Source: Mumia sp. Pv4-285 (GTDB taxonomy: Bacteria > Actinomycetota > Actinomycetes > Propionibacteriales > Nocardioidaceae). Taken from it: 64,000 nucleotides of DNA. Positions 1 through 9,460 of this stretch are shown piece by piece. Positions within the stretch are counted from its first letter, which is position 1. Every line of letters starts with the position of its first letter. The notes under the pieces were generated by a model. It did no database searches and was not told the DNA's origin. It was given only the letters and a program-made list of their open reading frames with translations. The position numbers and the translations under genes were made by a program. The stretch lies in the NCBI RefSeq assembly GCF_041320275.1, contig NZ_CP162023.1:496001-560000 (forward strand), read 5' to 3'.

Positions 1-414
1 GCCTGGAAGATGTCGCGCGACCAGGTCGCCGGGTACGAGGCGTCCGGCGGGCGCACGCACCACACGATCGTAGGCAAGCCCGTCGTGATCGTGACCTACC
101 GCGGTCACAGGACCGGCCTGGTGCGCAAGACGCCGGTCATGCGGGTCGAGCACGAGGGCGAGTACGCGGTGGTGGCGTCGATCGGCGGGCGCCCGGACAA
201 CCCGCAGTGGTACGCGAGCATCGTCGCGGACCCGCACGTGATGCTCCAGGACGGACCCGAGCCGCGCGACTACGTGGCGCGTGAGGTGCAAGGAGACGAG
301 AAGGCGCTGTGGTGGGCGCGCGCGGTGGAGGCGTACCCGTCGTACGCCGACTACCAGAAGAAGACCTCGCGCGAGATCCCGGTCTTCGTGCTGACAGCGG
401 CCGACGGTGCTTGA
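1..414 (+). CDS. Ddn-like deazaflavin (F420)-dependent oxidoreductase, 5' end outside window
   Basis: This protein resembles the F420H2-dependent nitroreductase (Ddn) family, small split-barrel enzymes that reduce substrates with the deazaflavin cofactor F420. Family marks are the central stretch with VIVTYRGHRTG, the MRVEHEGEYAVVAS strand pair, NPQWYASI, and the C-terminal segment WWARAVEAYPSYADYQKKTSREIPVF. The frame is open from base 1 (A-W-K before the ATG at 10), and the family normally has more N-terminal residues, so the gene probably begins upstream of the window. It lies 9 bases before a paralogue with the same layout. The substrate is unknown. Confidence 0.8.
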   Translation, partial: AWKMSRDQVAGYEASGGRTHHTIVGKPVVIVTYRGHRTGLVRKTPVMRVEHEGEYAVVASIGGRPDNPQWYASIVADPHVMLQDGPEPRDYVAREVQGDEKALWWARAVEAYPSYADYQKKTSREIPVFVLTAADGA

Positions 415-423
415 CTGAGGAGC

Positions 424-855
424 ATGCCAGTCACCGGAGAGTACGAGCCGAGCCCCTCGGCGCGCGTGCGCAAGCACGTCGAGGAGATGGAGACGACGGG
501 CGAGCCGACGAACACGCCGCTGGGCCTGCCGATCGTGATCATGACCTTCCAGAGCCGCAGACCCGGCAAGGTCCACAAGATCGCGGTGATGAAGGTCGAG
601 CACGACGGCGCTTACGCGCTGGTCGCGTCGAAGGGCGGCGCGCCGCAGCACCCCTCCTGGTACCACGCACTCACCCAGCATCCTGAGATCGACCTCCAGG
701 ACGGTACGGAGAAGCACGCCCTGCGGATCCGGGAGATCCACGGCGCCGAGCGGTCGGAGTGGTGGGACCGTGCCGTCGAGGCGTACCCGCCGTACGCGGA
801 GTACCAGACCAAGACCGACCGCGAGATCCCGATCCTGCTCGGCGAGCCGATCTAG
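424..855 (+). CDS. Ddn-like deazaflavin (F420)-dependent oxidoreductase
   Basis: This is a second 143-residue member of the F420-dependent split-barrel family and a paralogue of the gene just upstream. It shares the VIMTFQ..RPGKVHKIAVMKVEHDG core, the HPSWYHAL motif and the WWDRAVEAYPPYAEYQTKTDREIPI tail. The ATG follows a GAGGAG ribosome-binding site closely spaced after the first gene's stop, so the two are probably co-transcribed. An F420-linked reduction of an unidentified substrate is inferred from the family. Confidence 0.82.
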   Translation: MPVTGEYEPSPSARVRKHVEEMETTGEPTNTPLGLPIVIMTFQSRRPGKVHKIAVMKVEHDGAYALVASKGGAPQHPSWYHALTQHPEIDLQDGTEKHALRIREIHGAERSEWWDRAVEAYPPYAEYQTKTDREIPILLGEPI

Positions 856-902
856 ACCCGGCGCCACGGAGCCGATCTGGGCGACCTGGGACAATGGGGC
901 AT

Positions 903-2324
903 GTGACGACTCCGAATGTGCTCGCGCTCCGCTACGCCTCGCCCGAGATGGTCCGCATCTGGTCCCCCGAGCACAAGATCGTGCTCGAGCGGCGACTCTG
1001 GATCGCCGTGATGGAGGCGCAGCGTGATCTCGGCATCGAGACGCCCGACGGCGTGATCGAGGCGTACGAGGCCGTCGTCGACCAGGTCGACCTGGAGTCG
1101 ATCGCCGCTCGCGAGCGCGTCACGCGCCACGACGTGAAGGCGCGCATCGAGGAGTTCAACGCCCTCGCCGGCCACGAGCACATCCACAAGGGCATGACGT
1201 CGCGCGACCTCACCGAGAACGTCGAGCAGCTCCAGGTCCGCTCGTCGCTCGCGCTCGTGCGCGACCGCGCGGTGGCTGCCCTCGTGCGGCTGGCCGCGCG
1301 GGCGTCGGAGTACGAGGCGCTCGTGATGGCGGGGCGCAGCCACAACGTGCCGGCTCAGACCACGACTCTCGGCAAGCGGTTCGCGACCGTCGCCGACGAG
1401 ATGCTCGTCGGAGTGCAGCGGATCGAAGAGCTGGTCGCCCGCTACCCGATGCGCGGCATCAAGGGCCCGGTGGGGACGGCGCAGGACCAGCTCGACCTGC
1501 TCGGTGGCGACCGTGAGGCGCTGGCCTCGCTCGAGCAGCGCGTCGCGGACCACCTCGGCTTCGACAACGTGCTCACCAGCGTCGGCCAGGTGTACCCGCG
1601 CTCGCTCGACTTCGACGCCCTGAGTGCGCTCGTCCAGCTCGCCGCCGCGCCGTCGAACCTCGCGACGACGGTCCGGCTGATGGCGGGCAACGAGCTGGTC
1701 ACCGAGGGCTTCAAGCCCGGCCAGGTGGGCTCGTCGGCGATGCCGCACAAGATGAACTCGCGCTCGTGCGAGCGGGTCAACGGGTTCGCCGTCGTGCTGC
1801 GCGGCTACCTGTCGATGATCGGAGAGCTGGCGGGCGACCAGTGGAACGAGGGTGACGTCTCGGACTCCGTCGTACGCCGCGTGGCGCTGCCGGACGCGTT
1901 CTACGCCGCCGACGGCCTGTTCGAGACGTTCTTGACGGTGCTCGACGAGTTCGGAGCGTTCCCGGCGGTGGTGCAGCGCGAGCTCGACCGGTACCTGCCG
2001 TTCCTGGCCACGACGAAGGTCCTGATGGCCGCCGTCCGTCACGGGGTCGGCCGCGAGTCGGCGCACGAGGCGATCAAGGAGCACGCCGTCGGCGTCGCGC
2101 TCGAGATGCGCGAGAAGGGCGCCAGCGAGAACGACCTGTTCGCCCGCCTCGCCGCCGATGCACGGCTCGGTCTGACCGAGGCCGACCTCCGGGCGCTGGT
2201 GGCCGAGCCGCTGTCCTTCACCGGTGCGGCGGTGCCGCAGGTCGAGTCGGTCGTCGCGCAGGTCGAGGAGCTGGCCGCCCGTCACCCGCAGGCCGCGGCG
2301 TACAGTCCCGGCGACATCCTCTGA
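903..2324 (+). CDS. purB: Adenylosuccinate lyase
   Basis: PurB catalyses two steps of purine synthesis: SAICAR to AICAR plus fumarate, and adenylosuccinate to AMP plus fumarate. The 473-residue protein has the fumarase/aspartase superfamily signature GSSAMPHKMNS in the second half and the conserved HKGMTSRDL and GRSHNVPAQ segments holding catalytic histidines. I chose the GTG at 903 (start MTTPNVLALRYAS) because a -10-like GACAAT (890-895) lies 7 bases before it, which implies a leaderless message; an in-frame ATG at 894 overlaps that box. The gene is convergent with the anti-sigma gene, with only 4 bases between the stop codons. Confidence 0.95.
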   Translation: MTTPNVLALRYASPEMVRIWSPEHKIVLERRLWIAVMEAQRDLGIETPDGVIEAYEAVVDQVDLESIAARERVTRHDVKARIEEFNALAGHEHIHKGMTSRDLTENVEQLQVRSSLALVRDRAVAALVRLAARASEYEALVMAGRSHNVPAQTTTLGKRFATVADEMLVGVQRIEELVARYPMRGIKGPVGTAQDQLDLLGGDREALASLEQRVADHLGFDNVLTSVGQVYPRSLDFDALSALVQLAAAPSNLATTVRLMAGNELVTEGFKPGQVGSSAMPHKMNSRSCERVNGFAVVLRGYLSMIGELAGDQWNEGDVSDSVVRRVALPDAFYAADGLFETFLTVLDEFGAFPAVVQRELDRYLPFLATTKVLMAAVRHGVGRESAHEAIKEHAVGVALEMREKGASENDLFARLAADARLGLTEADLRALVAEPLSFTGAAVPQVESVVAQVEELAARHPQAAAYSPGDIL

Positions 2325-2328
2325 CCGG

Positions 2329-3009
2329 CTAGTCGCGGTCCAGCCGCAGGATCGCCGCGCCGCCGGGTCGTACGACCTCGATGACCTCGATCCGGTCCTC
2401 GGGCAGCGCCACACCGGTGCGGAACGTCATCTCCTGCCCCGGCGCGATCGACCAGGAACCCACCGCGTACGCCCGCCCGTCCGTGTCGACGACCCGCAGG
2501 CCGTACGTCCGCGCTTCACCGCCACCCGCGTATCCGCCGTAGCGGCAGTCCAGCACGATCTGCGTGCCCCACTCCTTTTCGTCCAGCGTCGCCGCCGCCG
2601 AGACGGGCACGTCCACGAGGGAGGTCAGCGGGGCCTCGGCGACGGACTCGGAGGTCCGGTCTCCGCTCGACGGCGTGTCCGTCGGCCATGCCGCGACGAC
2701 GACGGTGACCGCGCAAGCCGCCACCGCCGCCGCGGCACCCCCGAGAACCCGTCGCCGCCGACGCCGCTCCGCACGGGCCCGCCCCACCAGGCCGGGGAGC
2801 AGCGTCTCGGGCAGGGGCACATCTGCCGCGTGGTCGCCGACGTCCACCGCGGCCGTACCGGCGAGCGCCGCCGCGACCGGCTGCACGGAGGCGACGCGAG
2901 CCCGGCAGTCCGCGCACGAGCCGAGGTGCCGCTCGAAGGCCCCGCGCTCGGCGTCGTCCAGCAGGCCGAGCACGTAGGCGGCGTCGCTGGTCGCGTACGG
3001 GTCGCTCAT
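2329..3009 (-). CDS. rslA: Zinc-binding anti-sigma factor (RslA-like)
   Basis: This is a 226-residue membrane anti-sigma factor. Its N-terminal ZAS domain carries the HxxxCxxC motif (His28, Cys32, Cys35) used by redox-sensing zinc anti-sigma factors. A single membrane segment lies at about residues 88-108 after an arginine run, and an extracytoplasmic domain rich in beta strands follows. The start overlaps the sigma factor stop by 4 bases (ATGA), so the two are translationally coupled. The expected role, from family and context, is to hold the adjacent SigL-type sigma factor inactive at the membrane until a redox or envelope signal releases it. Confidence 0.87.
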   Translation of the reverse strand: MSDPYATSDAAYVLGLLDDAERGAFERHLGSCADCRARVASVQPVAAALAGTAAVDVGDHAADVPLPETLLPGLVGRARAERRRRRRVLGGAAAAVAACAVTVVVAAWPTDTPSSGDRTSESVAEAPLTSLVDVPVSAAATLDEKEWGTQIVLDCRYGGYAGGGEARTYGLRVVDTDGRAYAVGSWSIAPGQEMTFRTGVALPEDRIEVIEVVRPGGAAILRLDRD

Positions 3010-3533
3010 CGCGCTCCTCCTGCGTCCTCGATCGCGCGCCGCAGGGCGTGCAGCGCATGGTGGGTGCGGGACTTCACCGTGCCTTCCGGGATACCGAGCC
3101 GCCGCGCGGCCTGGGCGACCGAGGCGCCCCGGTAGTAGCTCTCCAGCAAGACCTCCCTGTGGTCGCGCGACAACGTCCGCAGCGCGTCGATGACGAGCTG
3201 GCGGTCCAACGCCCGCTCTGCCGGGTCGTCTCCGACAGCCTCCTCGGGAACGTCGGCGGCCACCACCTCGTGCCGGTGCGCGGCGGAGCGTCGCTGGTCC
3301 ACGACCAGGTGCCGAGCGACCGTGAACAGCCACGGGCGAGGTGAGCCGCCTGAGGGGTCGAGGACCTCGGGATGCCGCCAGGCCCGGAGGAGGGTCTCCT
3401 GGACGACGTCCTGGGCACGGGAGCGGTCGCCGTCGAGGAGGTGCACCGTGTACGACCACAGCGCGGCGGCGTGCTCGTCGTGCAGCGCGCGCAGCAGCGC
3501 CTCGTCCGCGGCGGCCGTGGTCGAGGGGCTCAC
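3006..3533 (-). CDS. sigL: ECF RNA polymerase sigma factor, SigL type
   Basis: This 175-residue ECF sigma factor has region 2 with the RAQDVVQETLLRAWRHPEV block and the WLFTVARHLVVDQRRS segment. Region 4 carries the LSRDHREVLLESYYRG..VAQAARRLGIPEGTVKSRTHHAL helix-turn-helix. As I recall the mycobacterial SigL sequence, these blocks match it closely. The start is a GTG preceded by GGGGG/AGGG on the coding strand; no other in-frame start exists upstream. A promoter of the SigL consensus type lies about 110 bases upstream, and an identical one faces the lipoprotein gene on the other side, so autoregulation is likely. The likely regulon includes the divergent lipoprotein. Confidence 0.88.
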   Translation of the reverse strand: MSPSTTAAADEALLRALHDEHAAALWSYTVHLLDGDRSRAQDVVQETLLRAWRHPEVLDPSGGSPRPWLFTVARHLVVDQRRSAAHRHEVVAADVPEEAVGDDPAERALDRQLVIDALRTLSRDHREVLLESYYRGASVAQAARRLGIPEGTVKSRTHHALHALRRAIEDAGGAR

Positions 3534-3646
3534 GACCCTGCCCCCACGACGCCAGTCATGAGCCGCGACCCCTCCGACGCAGCACCGGCTCCGCCGACGG
3601 CGGTGCGGCGGCGGCGCTCGCGCGAGGCGGGGTCACGCATGTCCAT

Positions 3647-3674
3647 GACACGAGGCCGGGACCTTCCCGGTTCA
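3647..3674 (-). promoter_or_regulatory. SigL-type promoter for the sigL-rslA operon
   Basis: Read on the minus strand, the sequence is TGAACC (3674-3669), a 16-base spacer, then CGTGTC (3652-3647). This matches the published M. tuberculosis SigL consensus (TGAACC -35, CGTgtc -10). The predicted transcript start near 3640 leaves a leader of about 107 bases before the GTG at 3533. Confidence 0.7.
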
Positions 3675-3704
3675 CTCGATTGTGCGTCCGACGAGGGACT
3701 CACG

Positions 3705-3732
3705 TGAACCGTGAAGCCTCCGCTCTCGTGTC
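3705..3732 (+). promoter_or_regulatory. SigL-type promoter for the lipoprotein gene
   Basis: The sequence is TGAACC at 3705-3710, a 16-base spacer and CGTGTC at 3727-3732. It has the same hexamers and spacing as the sigL promoter in the opposite orientation. The -10 box ends 6 bases before the lipoprotein ATG at 3739, so the transcript should be leaderless. Confidence 0.72.
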
Positions 3733-3738
3733 AGGGGT

Positions 3739-4248
3739 ATGAGAGTCGTACGACAGGTGGTCGGTGCCGTCGCCGCGCTGGTGCTTCTGGCGGGGTGCGG
3801 TTCGGACGACGACGGGGATGCGTCCGGCCCTCCGCCGACCGAGGCCGACGGGGCGGCCGCGGTATCGACTCACGAGTCGGAGGGGACGACGTACCTGGTC
3901 GACGGGGACGGGCGCGCCCTCTATCTGTGGGTTGCCGACACCGGGTCGGAGTCGACCTGCAGCGGCGCGTGCGCCGGTGCGTGGCCGCCGCTGCTCACCG
4001 AGGGCGACCCGAAGGCGGAGGACGACGCGGAGCAGGGTGCGCTCGGGACTGCCGCGCGTGCCGACGGCGGGACGCAGGTGACCTACGACGGCCATCCGCT
4101 CTACTACTACGTCGAGGACGAGGGTGAGAGCGTCGCAGGCCAGGGGAGCGACGGGTTCGGAGCGAAGTGGTGGCTGGTCGATCCGTCCGGCGACGCGATC
4201 ACCACCGACGTCGGCGGGGGTACGGACCCGGGCGGCGGGGGCTACTGA
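3739..4248 (+). CDS. Lipoprotein with Yx(F/W/Y)xxD repeats (COG4315 family)
   Basis: This 169-residue secreted lipoprotein has a signal peptide ending in the lipobox LAGC with Cys20 as the lipidation site. The mature part contains two copies of the short family repeat: YLVDGDGRALYLWVADTG..STCSGACAGAWPP and QVTYDGHPLYYYVEDE, each ending in an aromatic-xx-acidic motif. The C-terminus is a glycine-rich tail. The biochemical role of the family is unknown. It is divergent from sigL-rslA and carries a matching SigL-type promoter, so it is probably a direct SigL target responding to the same envelope or redox signal. Confidence 0.85.
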   Translation: MRVVRQVVGAVAALVLLAGCGSDDDGDASGPPPTEADGAAAVSTHESEGTTYLVDGDGRALYLWVADTGSESTCSGACAGAWPPLLTEGDPKAEDDAEQGALGTAARADGGTQVTYDGHPLYYYVEDEGESVAGQGSDGFGAKWWLVDPSGDAITTDVGGGTDPGGGGY

Positions 4249-4258
4249 CGTGAACTGA

Positions 4259-4315
4259 GACGTTGCGTATCGACATCGCAGCCATCCTGTGGGCGCGATG
4301 TCGATACGCAACGTC
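4259..4315. terminator. Bidirectional stem-loop between convergent genes
   Basis: A perfect 21-bp inverted repeat (4259-4279 with 4295-4315) with a 15-base loop lies between the lipoprotein stop and the stop of the ABC permease on the other strand. There is no U tract. Position and stability suggest a shared terminator. Confidence 0.7.
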
Positions 4316-4332
4316 GACGTTCGGGTCCTGCG

Positions 4333-5135
4333 TCAGCTGCTGGCGCGCATCGCCCGCGCCCCGACGAGCAGGCCCACGACGCAGGTGAGAGCGGCCGCGG
4401 CTGCTCCCGCGACGGCGTCGCCGTCCCACGTGCCCGCGATCAGCGCGCGCTCGGCGTCGACGACGTAGGTCAGCGGGTTCACCTTCGACAGCGCCTCGAG
4501 CCAGCCCGGTGCCCCCTGCAGCGGCAGCAGGATGCCGGCGAGGAGCATCAGCGGGAACAGCAGCGTCTGCTGCACTCCCCAGAACGCCCACTGGTTCTCC
4601 TTGACGGCGAGCGCGAGGGCGTACGACAGCGCGCCGAGACCCACGCAGAACACCGAGAGGACCACGAGTCCTGCGACGAGTCCGGCGACGTCGGGACGGA
4701 ACCCGAACGGCACGGCCACGCCGACGATGACCAGCGCCTGGACGATCGTCGGGACGATCTCCTTGAGGGCACGACCGACCATCAGCGAGGAGCGGGAGAG
4801 CGGGCTGACGAGCGTGCGCTCGTGCGACCCGGTCTGCATCTCGAACTGCAGGTTGGCGCCGGTCGTCGACGTGCCGAAGAGCGCCAGCATGACGATCACG
4901 CCGGGGACGAACCACTGGAGCGTGTCGGCGGTCGACTGCCCGCTCGACGCGACCAGCAGCGGGGTGAACAGCCCGAGGAAGAACAACGGCTGGATGATGC
5001 CGAAGATGACCGAGAACGGGTCCCGGACCACAGGGCGCAGCTCGCGCGTGAAGACGAGCGCGATGTCGTGCACCTGGCCCGTCGCGCGGCTGGACGTGGG
5101 CGTGCTCTGACCGGTGGGGTGAGTGTCGACGGCGC

Positions 5136-5139
<4 letters not shown>
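4333..5139 (-). CDS. ABC-2 type transport permease (DrrB-like)
   Basis: This 268-residue membrane protein of the ABC-2 family has about six hydrophobic segments after a hydrophilic N-terminus. It has the family's GIIQPLFFLGLF first helix, a conserved hydrophilic stretch before the second helix, and the characteristic LPLQGAPGWLEALSKVNPLTYVVDAERALI loop near the C-terminus. It overlaps the ATPase gene upstream by 4 bases and must form the export channel of a DrrAB-type drug or lipid exporter. The substrate cannot be told from sequence. Confidence 0.9.
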
Positions 5140-6149
<1,010 letters not shown>

Positions 6150-6211
6150 GGGTCTACGTTCTCGTGGCTTCCGGTCAGGTTCTGTCCTGATTGGTCACTT
6201 ACCCTGAGAAC

Positions 6212-7174
6212 ATGGCTGGATCGAGTGAACGCATGCTGCGGCTGCTGTCGTTGCTGCAGACGCACCGCTACTGGACGGGCCCCGAGCTCGCCGACAAGCT
6301 CGACGTCAGTGAGCGCACCCTGCGGCGCGACGTCGATCGGTTGCGGGGACTCGGCTACCCCGTGGACGCGACGCGAGGAGCTGCCGGGGGCTACCAGCTC
6401 CAGGCCGGCGCCTCCCTGCCGCCGCTGCTGATCGGCGACGACGAGGCGGTCGCGATCGCGGTCGGGCTGCAGGCCTCGGCGGGCACGGGCGCGAGCGCGT
6501 TCGACGACGCCGCCGTCCGTGCCCTCAGCAAGATCGTGCAGGTGATGCCCCCGCGGCTGCGGCGCCGTGTGAAGGCGCTGCAGGACTACACGGACCGCGG
6601 CCCGATGTACGGCGGTCCGGCCGTCGACGCAGTGCTGCTGTCGGTCCTCGCCCAGACGTGCCGCGACGACGAACGCCTCGAGCTCGTCTACCACCGTGCC
6701 GACGGCGAGCGCGGGCGTCGGACGGTCGAGCCGCACCGGCTCGTCTCTCGCGGTCGCCGCTGGTACCTGGTCGCGTACGACCTCGGTCGCGGCGACTGGC
6801 GTACGTTCCGCGTCGACCGCATGTCCGAGCCGCGGGCCACAGGTGTGCGGTTCCGTCAGCGGGAGCTGCCGGCGCCGGACGCGGCGACGTTCGTGAGCGA
6901 GAAGATCGCCGCGCTCCGGCCGGCGATCGACGTGGCGTTCACCGTCCACGCGCCGGCGGCGCAGGTGAAGCAGGCCGTTCGCCGGTGGGGGACGGTCGAG
7001 GCCGACGGCGACGAGCGTTCGCGCGTCACGATGACCGTCGACACGTTCGACTGGGTCGTCTTCGTCCTCGCCTCGGTCGGTGCCTCGTACGAGCAGGTCG
7101 AGCCGCCGGAGCTGGCGGAGCACCTGCGGCGGACGGGGGCTCTGCTCGCGGGGGCGACGACCGGCGCGGCCTAG
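6212..7174 (+). CDS. WYL-domain transcriptional regulator
   Basis: This 320-residue regulator has an N-terminal DeoR/HTH_11 winged helix (residues 5-60, LADKLDVSERTLRRDVDRLRGLGYPV), a middle linker and a WYL domain with the motif RRWYLVAYDLGRGDWRTFRVDRM. The start is the ATG at 6212 (MAGSSERMLRLLSLLQTHR), behind GAGAA; a GTG at 6191 would run into the promoter region. It is divergent from the DrrAB-type exporter. An imperfect dyad (TCAGG, 6 bases, CCTGA at 6175-6190) in the shared region is a possible operator. Its stop shares bases with the stop of the convergent gene (CTAG at 7171-7174). Confidence 0.88.
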   Translation: MAGSSERMLRLLSLLQTHRYWTGPELADKLDVSERTLRRDVDRLRGLGYPVDATRGAAGGYQLQAGASLPPLLIGDDEAVAIAVGLQASAGTGASAFDDAAVRALSKIVQVMPPRLRRRVKALQDYTDRGPMYGGPAVDAVLLSVLAQTCRDDERLELVYHRADGERGRRTVEPHRLVSRGRRWYLVAYDLGRGDWRTFRVDRMSEPRATGVRFRQRELPAPDAATFVSEKIAALRPAIDVAFTVHAPAAQVKQAVRRWGTVEADGDERSRVTMTVDTFDWVVFVLASVGASYEQVEPPELAEHLRRTGALLAGATTGAA

Positions 7175-8709
7175 GAGGCGCGCCGCTTCGCCTCGGTCGC
7201 CTCCTGCAGGCGCTCCGCGTACGGCCGGGTGTCGCCGACCGCGGCGATCGCCCGCCACAGGGACCACGCGGCGATCAGCACCGCGACAGCGATCGACCAG
7301 CCCGCGCCGGCGCCGAGGGTCAGCGCGAGCGAGCCGAGGACCGCCGCATCGGGACCGCGGACGATGCCGACGATCGCGCCCGGTGGCAGTGCGCCCATCG
7401 GGCTGGTGACCAGCGGGCCGTCGAACCGCGGGGGCGCCGACGCCGCGGACCGGACGATGCCGCTCCAGATCGCCAGCGCGATCACGACACCCGTCACGGT
7501 CGAGCCGCTGGGAAGGAGCACGGTCACGACCGTCGCCCAGAGAGCGGCCACGACGCCGCCCGGGACGGAGAGCCCGACCAGGATCGCGAGGTCGTCGATC
7601 CCGAGCGCGCGCCGCAGGCCCGGCGAGCGCCAGGCGATCCTGAGGGACGCCGCGGTCCACCGGGTGGCCGCGTAGCCAGCGAGCGCCGCGAGCAGGACCG
7701 CGAGGGTCCCGAGGCCGGTGGCAGCGCCGATCAGCACCACGACCGCAGCGCCCGCCAGTCCGAGGAGCCGTCGCGGGGACCGAGCCAGTCTGATCGCCTC
7801 GCGCGCCACGACTGCCGCGAACCCGCTCCCAAAGCCGCGCCGCGAACGTCGTGCGCCCATCAGGCGGAAGCGGCGGGCGGTGAGCACCTCGCCGACCAGC
7901 GACACGTCGAGCCCGTACGCCGCGCCCGACAGGCCGGCGACCAACGCACCACCCGGCTCCACGTCGGCCCGGCGCAGCCTGCCGACCCGGGGTGTCGCCA
8001 GCGCCACGGCCACGAGCCCGGCGACGACCAGACCGATCGCAGCGACCCCGGTGAGCGACCCACCGACCTGCAGGTCCCACGAGAGTCCGGCCGCCACGGC
8101 GGCCGCGAGGGCGACCGCCGCCGCGAGCAGCGCATCGCCGGTCATGGACACGGCACGACGAGCGCCGGGGTGCGGCTGGGCGGCGGTCGCGAGCGCGGTG
8201 GTGAGCATCCCCGCTCCCAACCCGCCGACGAGCACGGCCACGACCGTCGCGGGCGGTGACGTCGTCCCGGTCATCGCCACGCCGGGCAGCGCCACGCAGA
8301 CCGCGGCGGCGACGCCGACGGCGCCCGCGTACCGACGACGCAGGAGGCCGCCGCGGGCGACGGGTGTCGAGAGGACCCACTGTGCGGACGCGCTGTCGCT
8401 GACGACGGGTCCGATCGAGGCGAGCGCGTGGAGGACGGCGCCGATCGTGCCGAGGGCCACCACCGCGGGCAGCTCCTCGCGCACGACCCCGCACCCGGCG
8501 GTCGGGCAGCCGAGCAGCTCGTGGTGCACCTGGGCGAGTGCGGCACCGACGACGACGCCGAGCATCAGGAGGGTGAAGATCGCGACGTACGCGTCCTCGG
8601 CGACCTGGAGCCAGGTGCGGTTGGCGTGCGCCCGGCGCGCGTGAGTCAGCCGGCGGCGCAGCGCCCGCGGAGACGGGACGTTCGAGGCCGTGGTCGCGGC
8701 GGCACTCAC
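7171..8709 (-). CDS. Polytopic membrane protein (DUF6297-like), permease partner of an ABC ATPase
   Basis: This 512-residue membrane protein has a cytoplasmic N-terminus followed by about twelve hydrophobic segments and arginine-rich cytoplasmic loops (RLTHARRAHANRTW, RRFRLMGARRSRRG, REAIRLARSPRRLLG). It resembles the actinobacterial DUF6297 family, which occurs beside single-domain ABC ATPases. It overlaps the upstream ATPase gene by 4 bases, so the pair should form one transporter. No substrate can be named. Confidence 0.72.
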   Translation of the reverse strand: MSAAATTASNVPSPRALRRRLTHARRAHANRTWLQVAEDAYVAIFTLLMLGVVVGAALAQVHHELLGCPTAGCGVVREELPAVVALGTIGAVLHALASIGPVVSDSASAQWVLSTPVARGGLLRRRYAGAVGVAAAVCVALPGVAMTGTTSPPATVVAVLVGGLGAGMLTTALATAAQPHPGARRAVSMTGDALLAAAVALAAAVAAGLSWDLQVGGSLTGVAAIGLVVAGLVAVALATPRVGRLRRADVEPGGALVAGLSGAAYGLDVSLVGEVLTARRFRLMGARRSRRGFGSGFAAVVAREAIRLARSPRRLLGLAGAAVVVLIGAATGLGTLAVLLAALAGYAATRWTAASLRIAWRSPGLRRALGIDDLAILVGLSVPGGVVAALWATVVTVLLPSGSTVTGVVIALAIWSGIVRSAASAPPRFDGPLVTSPMGALPPGAIVGIVRGPDAAVLGSLALTLGAGAGWSIAVAVLIAAWSLWRAIAAVGDTRPYAERLQEATEAKRRAS

Positions 8710-9347
8710 GCGTGCATCTCGAGAACGTCGTCACCGACGGCGGAGGCGAGGTCCGGGTCGTGGGTGGCCATCACGATCGCCGCACCGGCGCGCTTGTCGG
8801 CGAGCAGCCGCTCGGCCAGCCACGCCTGTCCGTCGGTGTCGAGGCGCTGCTCCGGCTCGTCGAGGACCAGCAGCCGGTAGGGGCGGACGAACGCCGTCGC
8901 CAGGGCGAGCCGCTGCCGCTGGCCGGACGACAGCGTGCCGGGGAACTGGTCGCGTACGGAGGCGATGCCCACCGCCTCCAGCACCTCGTCCGCCTGCTCG
9001 GCCGGCCGGCCGTGCGCGCGGGCGAGGAGGTCGAGGTGCTCCAGGACTGTGAGGTCGGGGAAGAAGGCGAGGTCGCCGAGGACGGCAGCGACGTCGGCGC
9101 GGAAGCGCGGGTCGGACTCGTCGACGGGGCGGCCGTCGTACGTGACCGTGCCGGAGGTCGGCCGCTCACCGACGAGGCACCGCAGCAGGGTCGTCTTGCC
9201 CGATCCGTTCGGTCCGCGCAGCACCAGGCAGCGGCCCGCACGGACGTGGAAGGTGAGGTCGTCGAAGACGACGTGGTGCCCGTAGGCGTGCTCGAGGTCC
9301 TTGACCGAGACCAGCGACGGGGGCGTCTTCTTCGACGTGCGGCTCAC
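8706..9347 (-). CDS. ABC transporter ATP-binding protein
   Basis: This 213-residue single nucleotide-binding domain has Walker A GPNGSGKTT (residues 45-53), a variant signature LSSGQ (139-143), Walker B LLVLDEPE and an ATHDPD H-loop. It overlaps the polytopic membrane protein downstream by 4 bases, which is the only evident partner. Size and motif variants fit the CcmA-like small ATPases paired with unusual permeases. The intergenic stretch to 9460 shows no further gene. Confidence 0.9.
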   Translation of the reverse strand: MSRTSKKTPPSLVSVKDLEHAYGHHVVFDDLTFHVRAGRCLVLRGPNGSGKTTLLRCLVGERPTSGTVTYDGRPVDESDPRFRADVAAVLGDLAFFPDLTVLEHLDLLARAHGRPAEQADEVLEAVGIASVRDQFPGTLSSGQRQRLALATAFVRPYRLLVLDEPEQRLDTDGQAWLAERLLADKRAGAAIVMATHDPDLASAVGDDVLEMHA

Positions 9348-9460
9348 CGCGTCAGTCTGCCACCGCGGTACGAACGGTCTGGCGGGTGCGTGCCCTCGAC
9401 ACCTCCGTCGCCGGATGACAAGGTGAGCGGACGCTTAGTCCGAATCTCCTGAGGAGTCCG

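Noticed and set aside
852-2414. Long minus-strand frame opposite purB
   Set aside because: Shadow frame; PurB is certain on the plus strand and the antisense peptide has no recognisable motif.
6175-6190. TCAGG-N6-CCTGA dyad as the WYL operator
   Set aside because: Five-base arms are expected by chance in GC-rich DNA; kept only as a remark in the regulator entry.
9428-9442. CGGAC-GCTTA-GTCCG dyad before the serine hydrolase
   Set aside because: Short arms and no adjacent regulator; likely chance.
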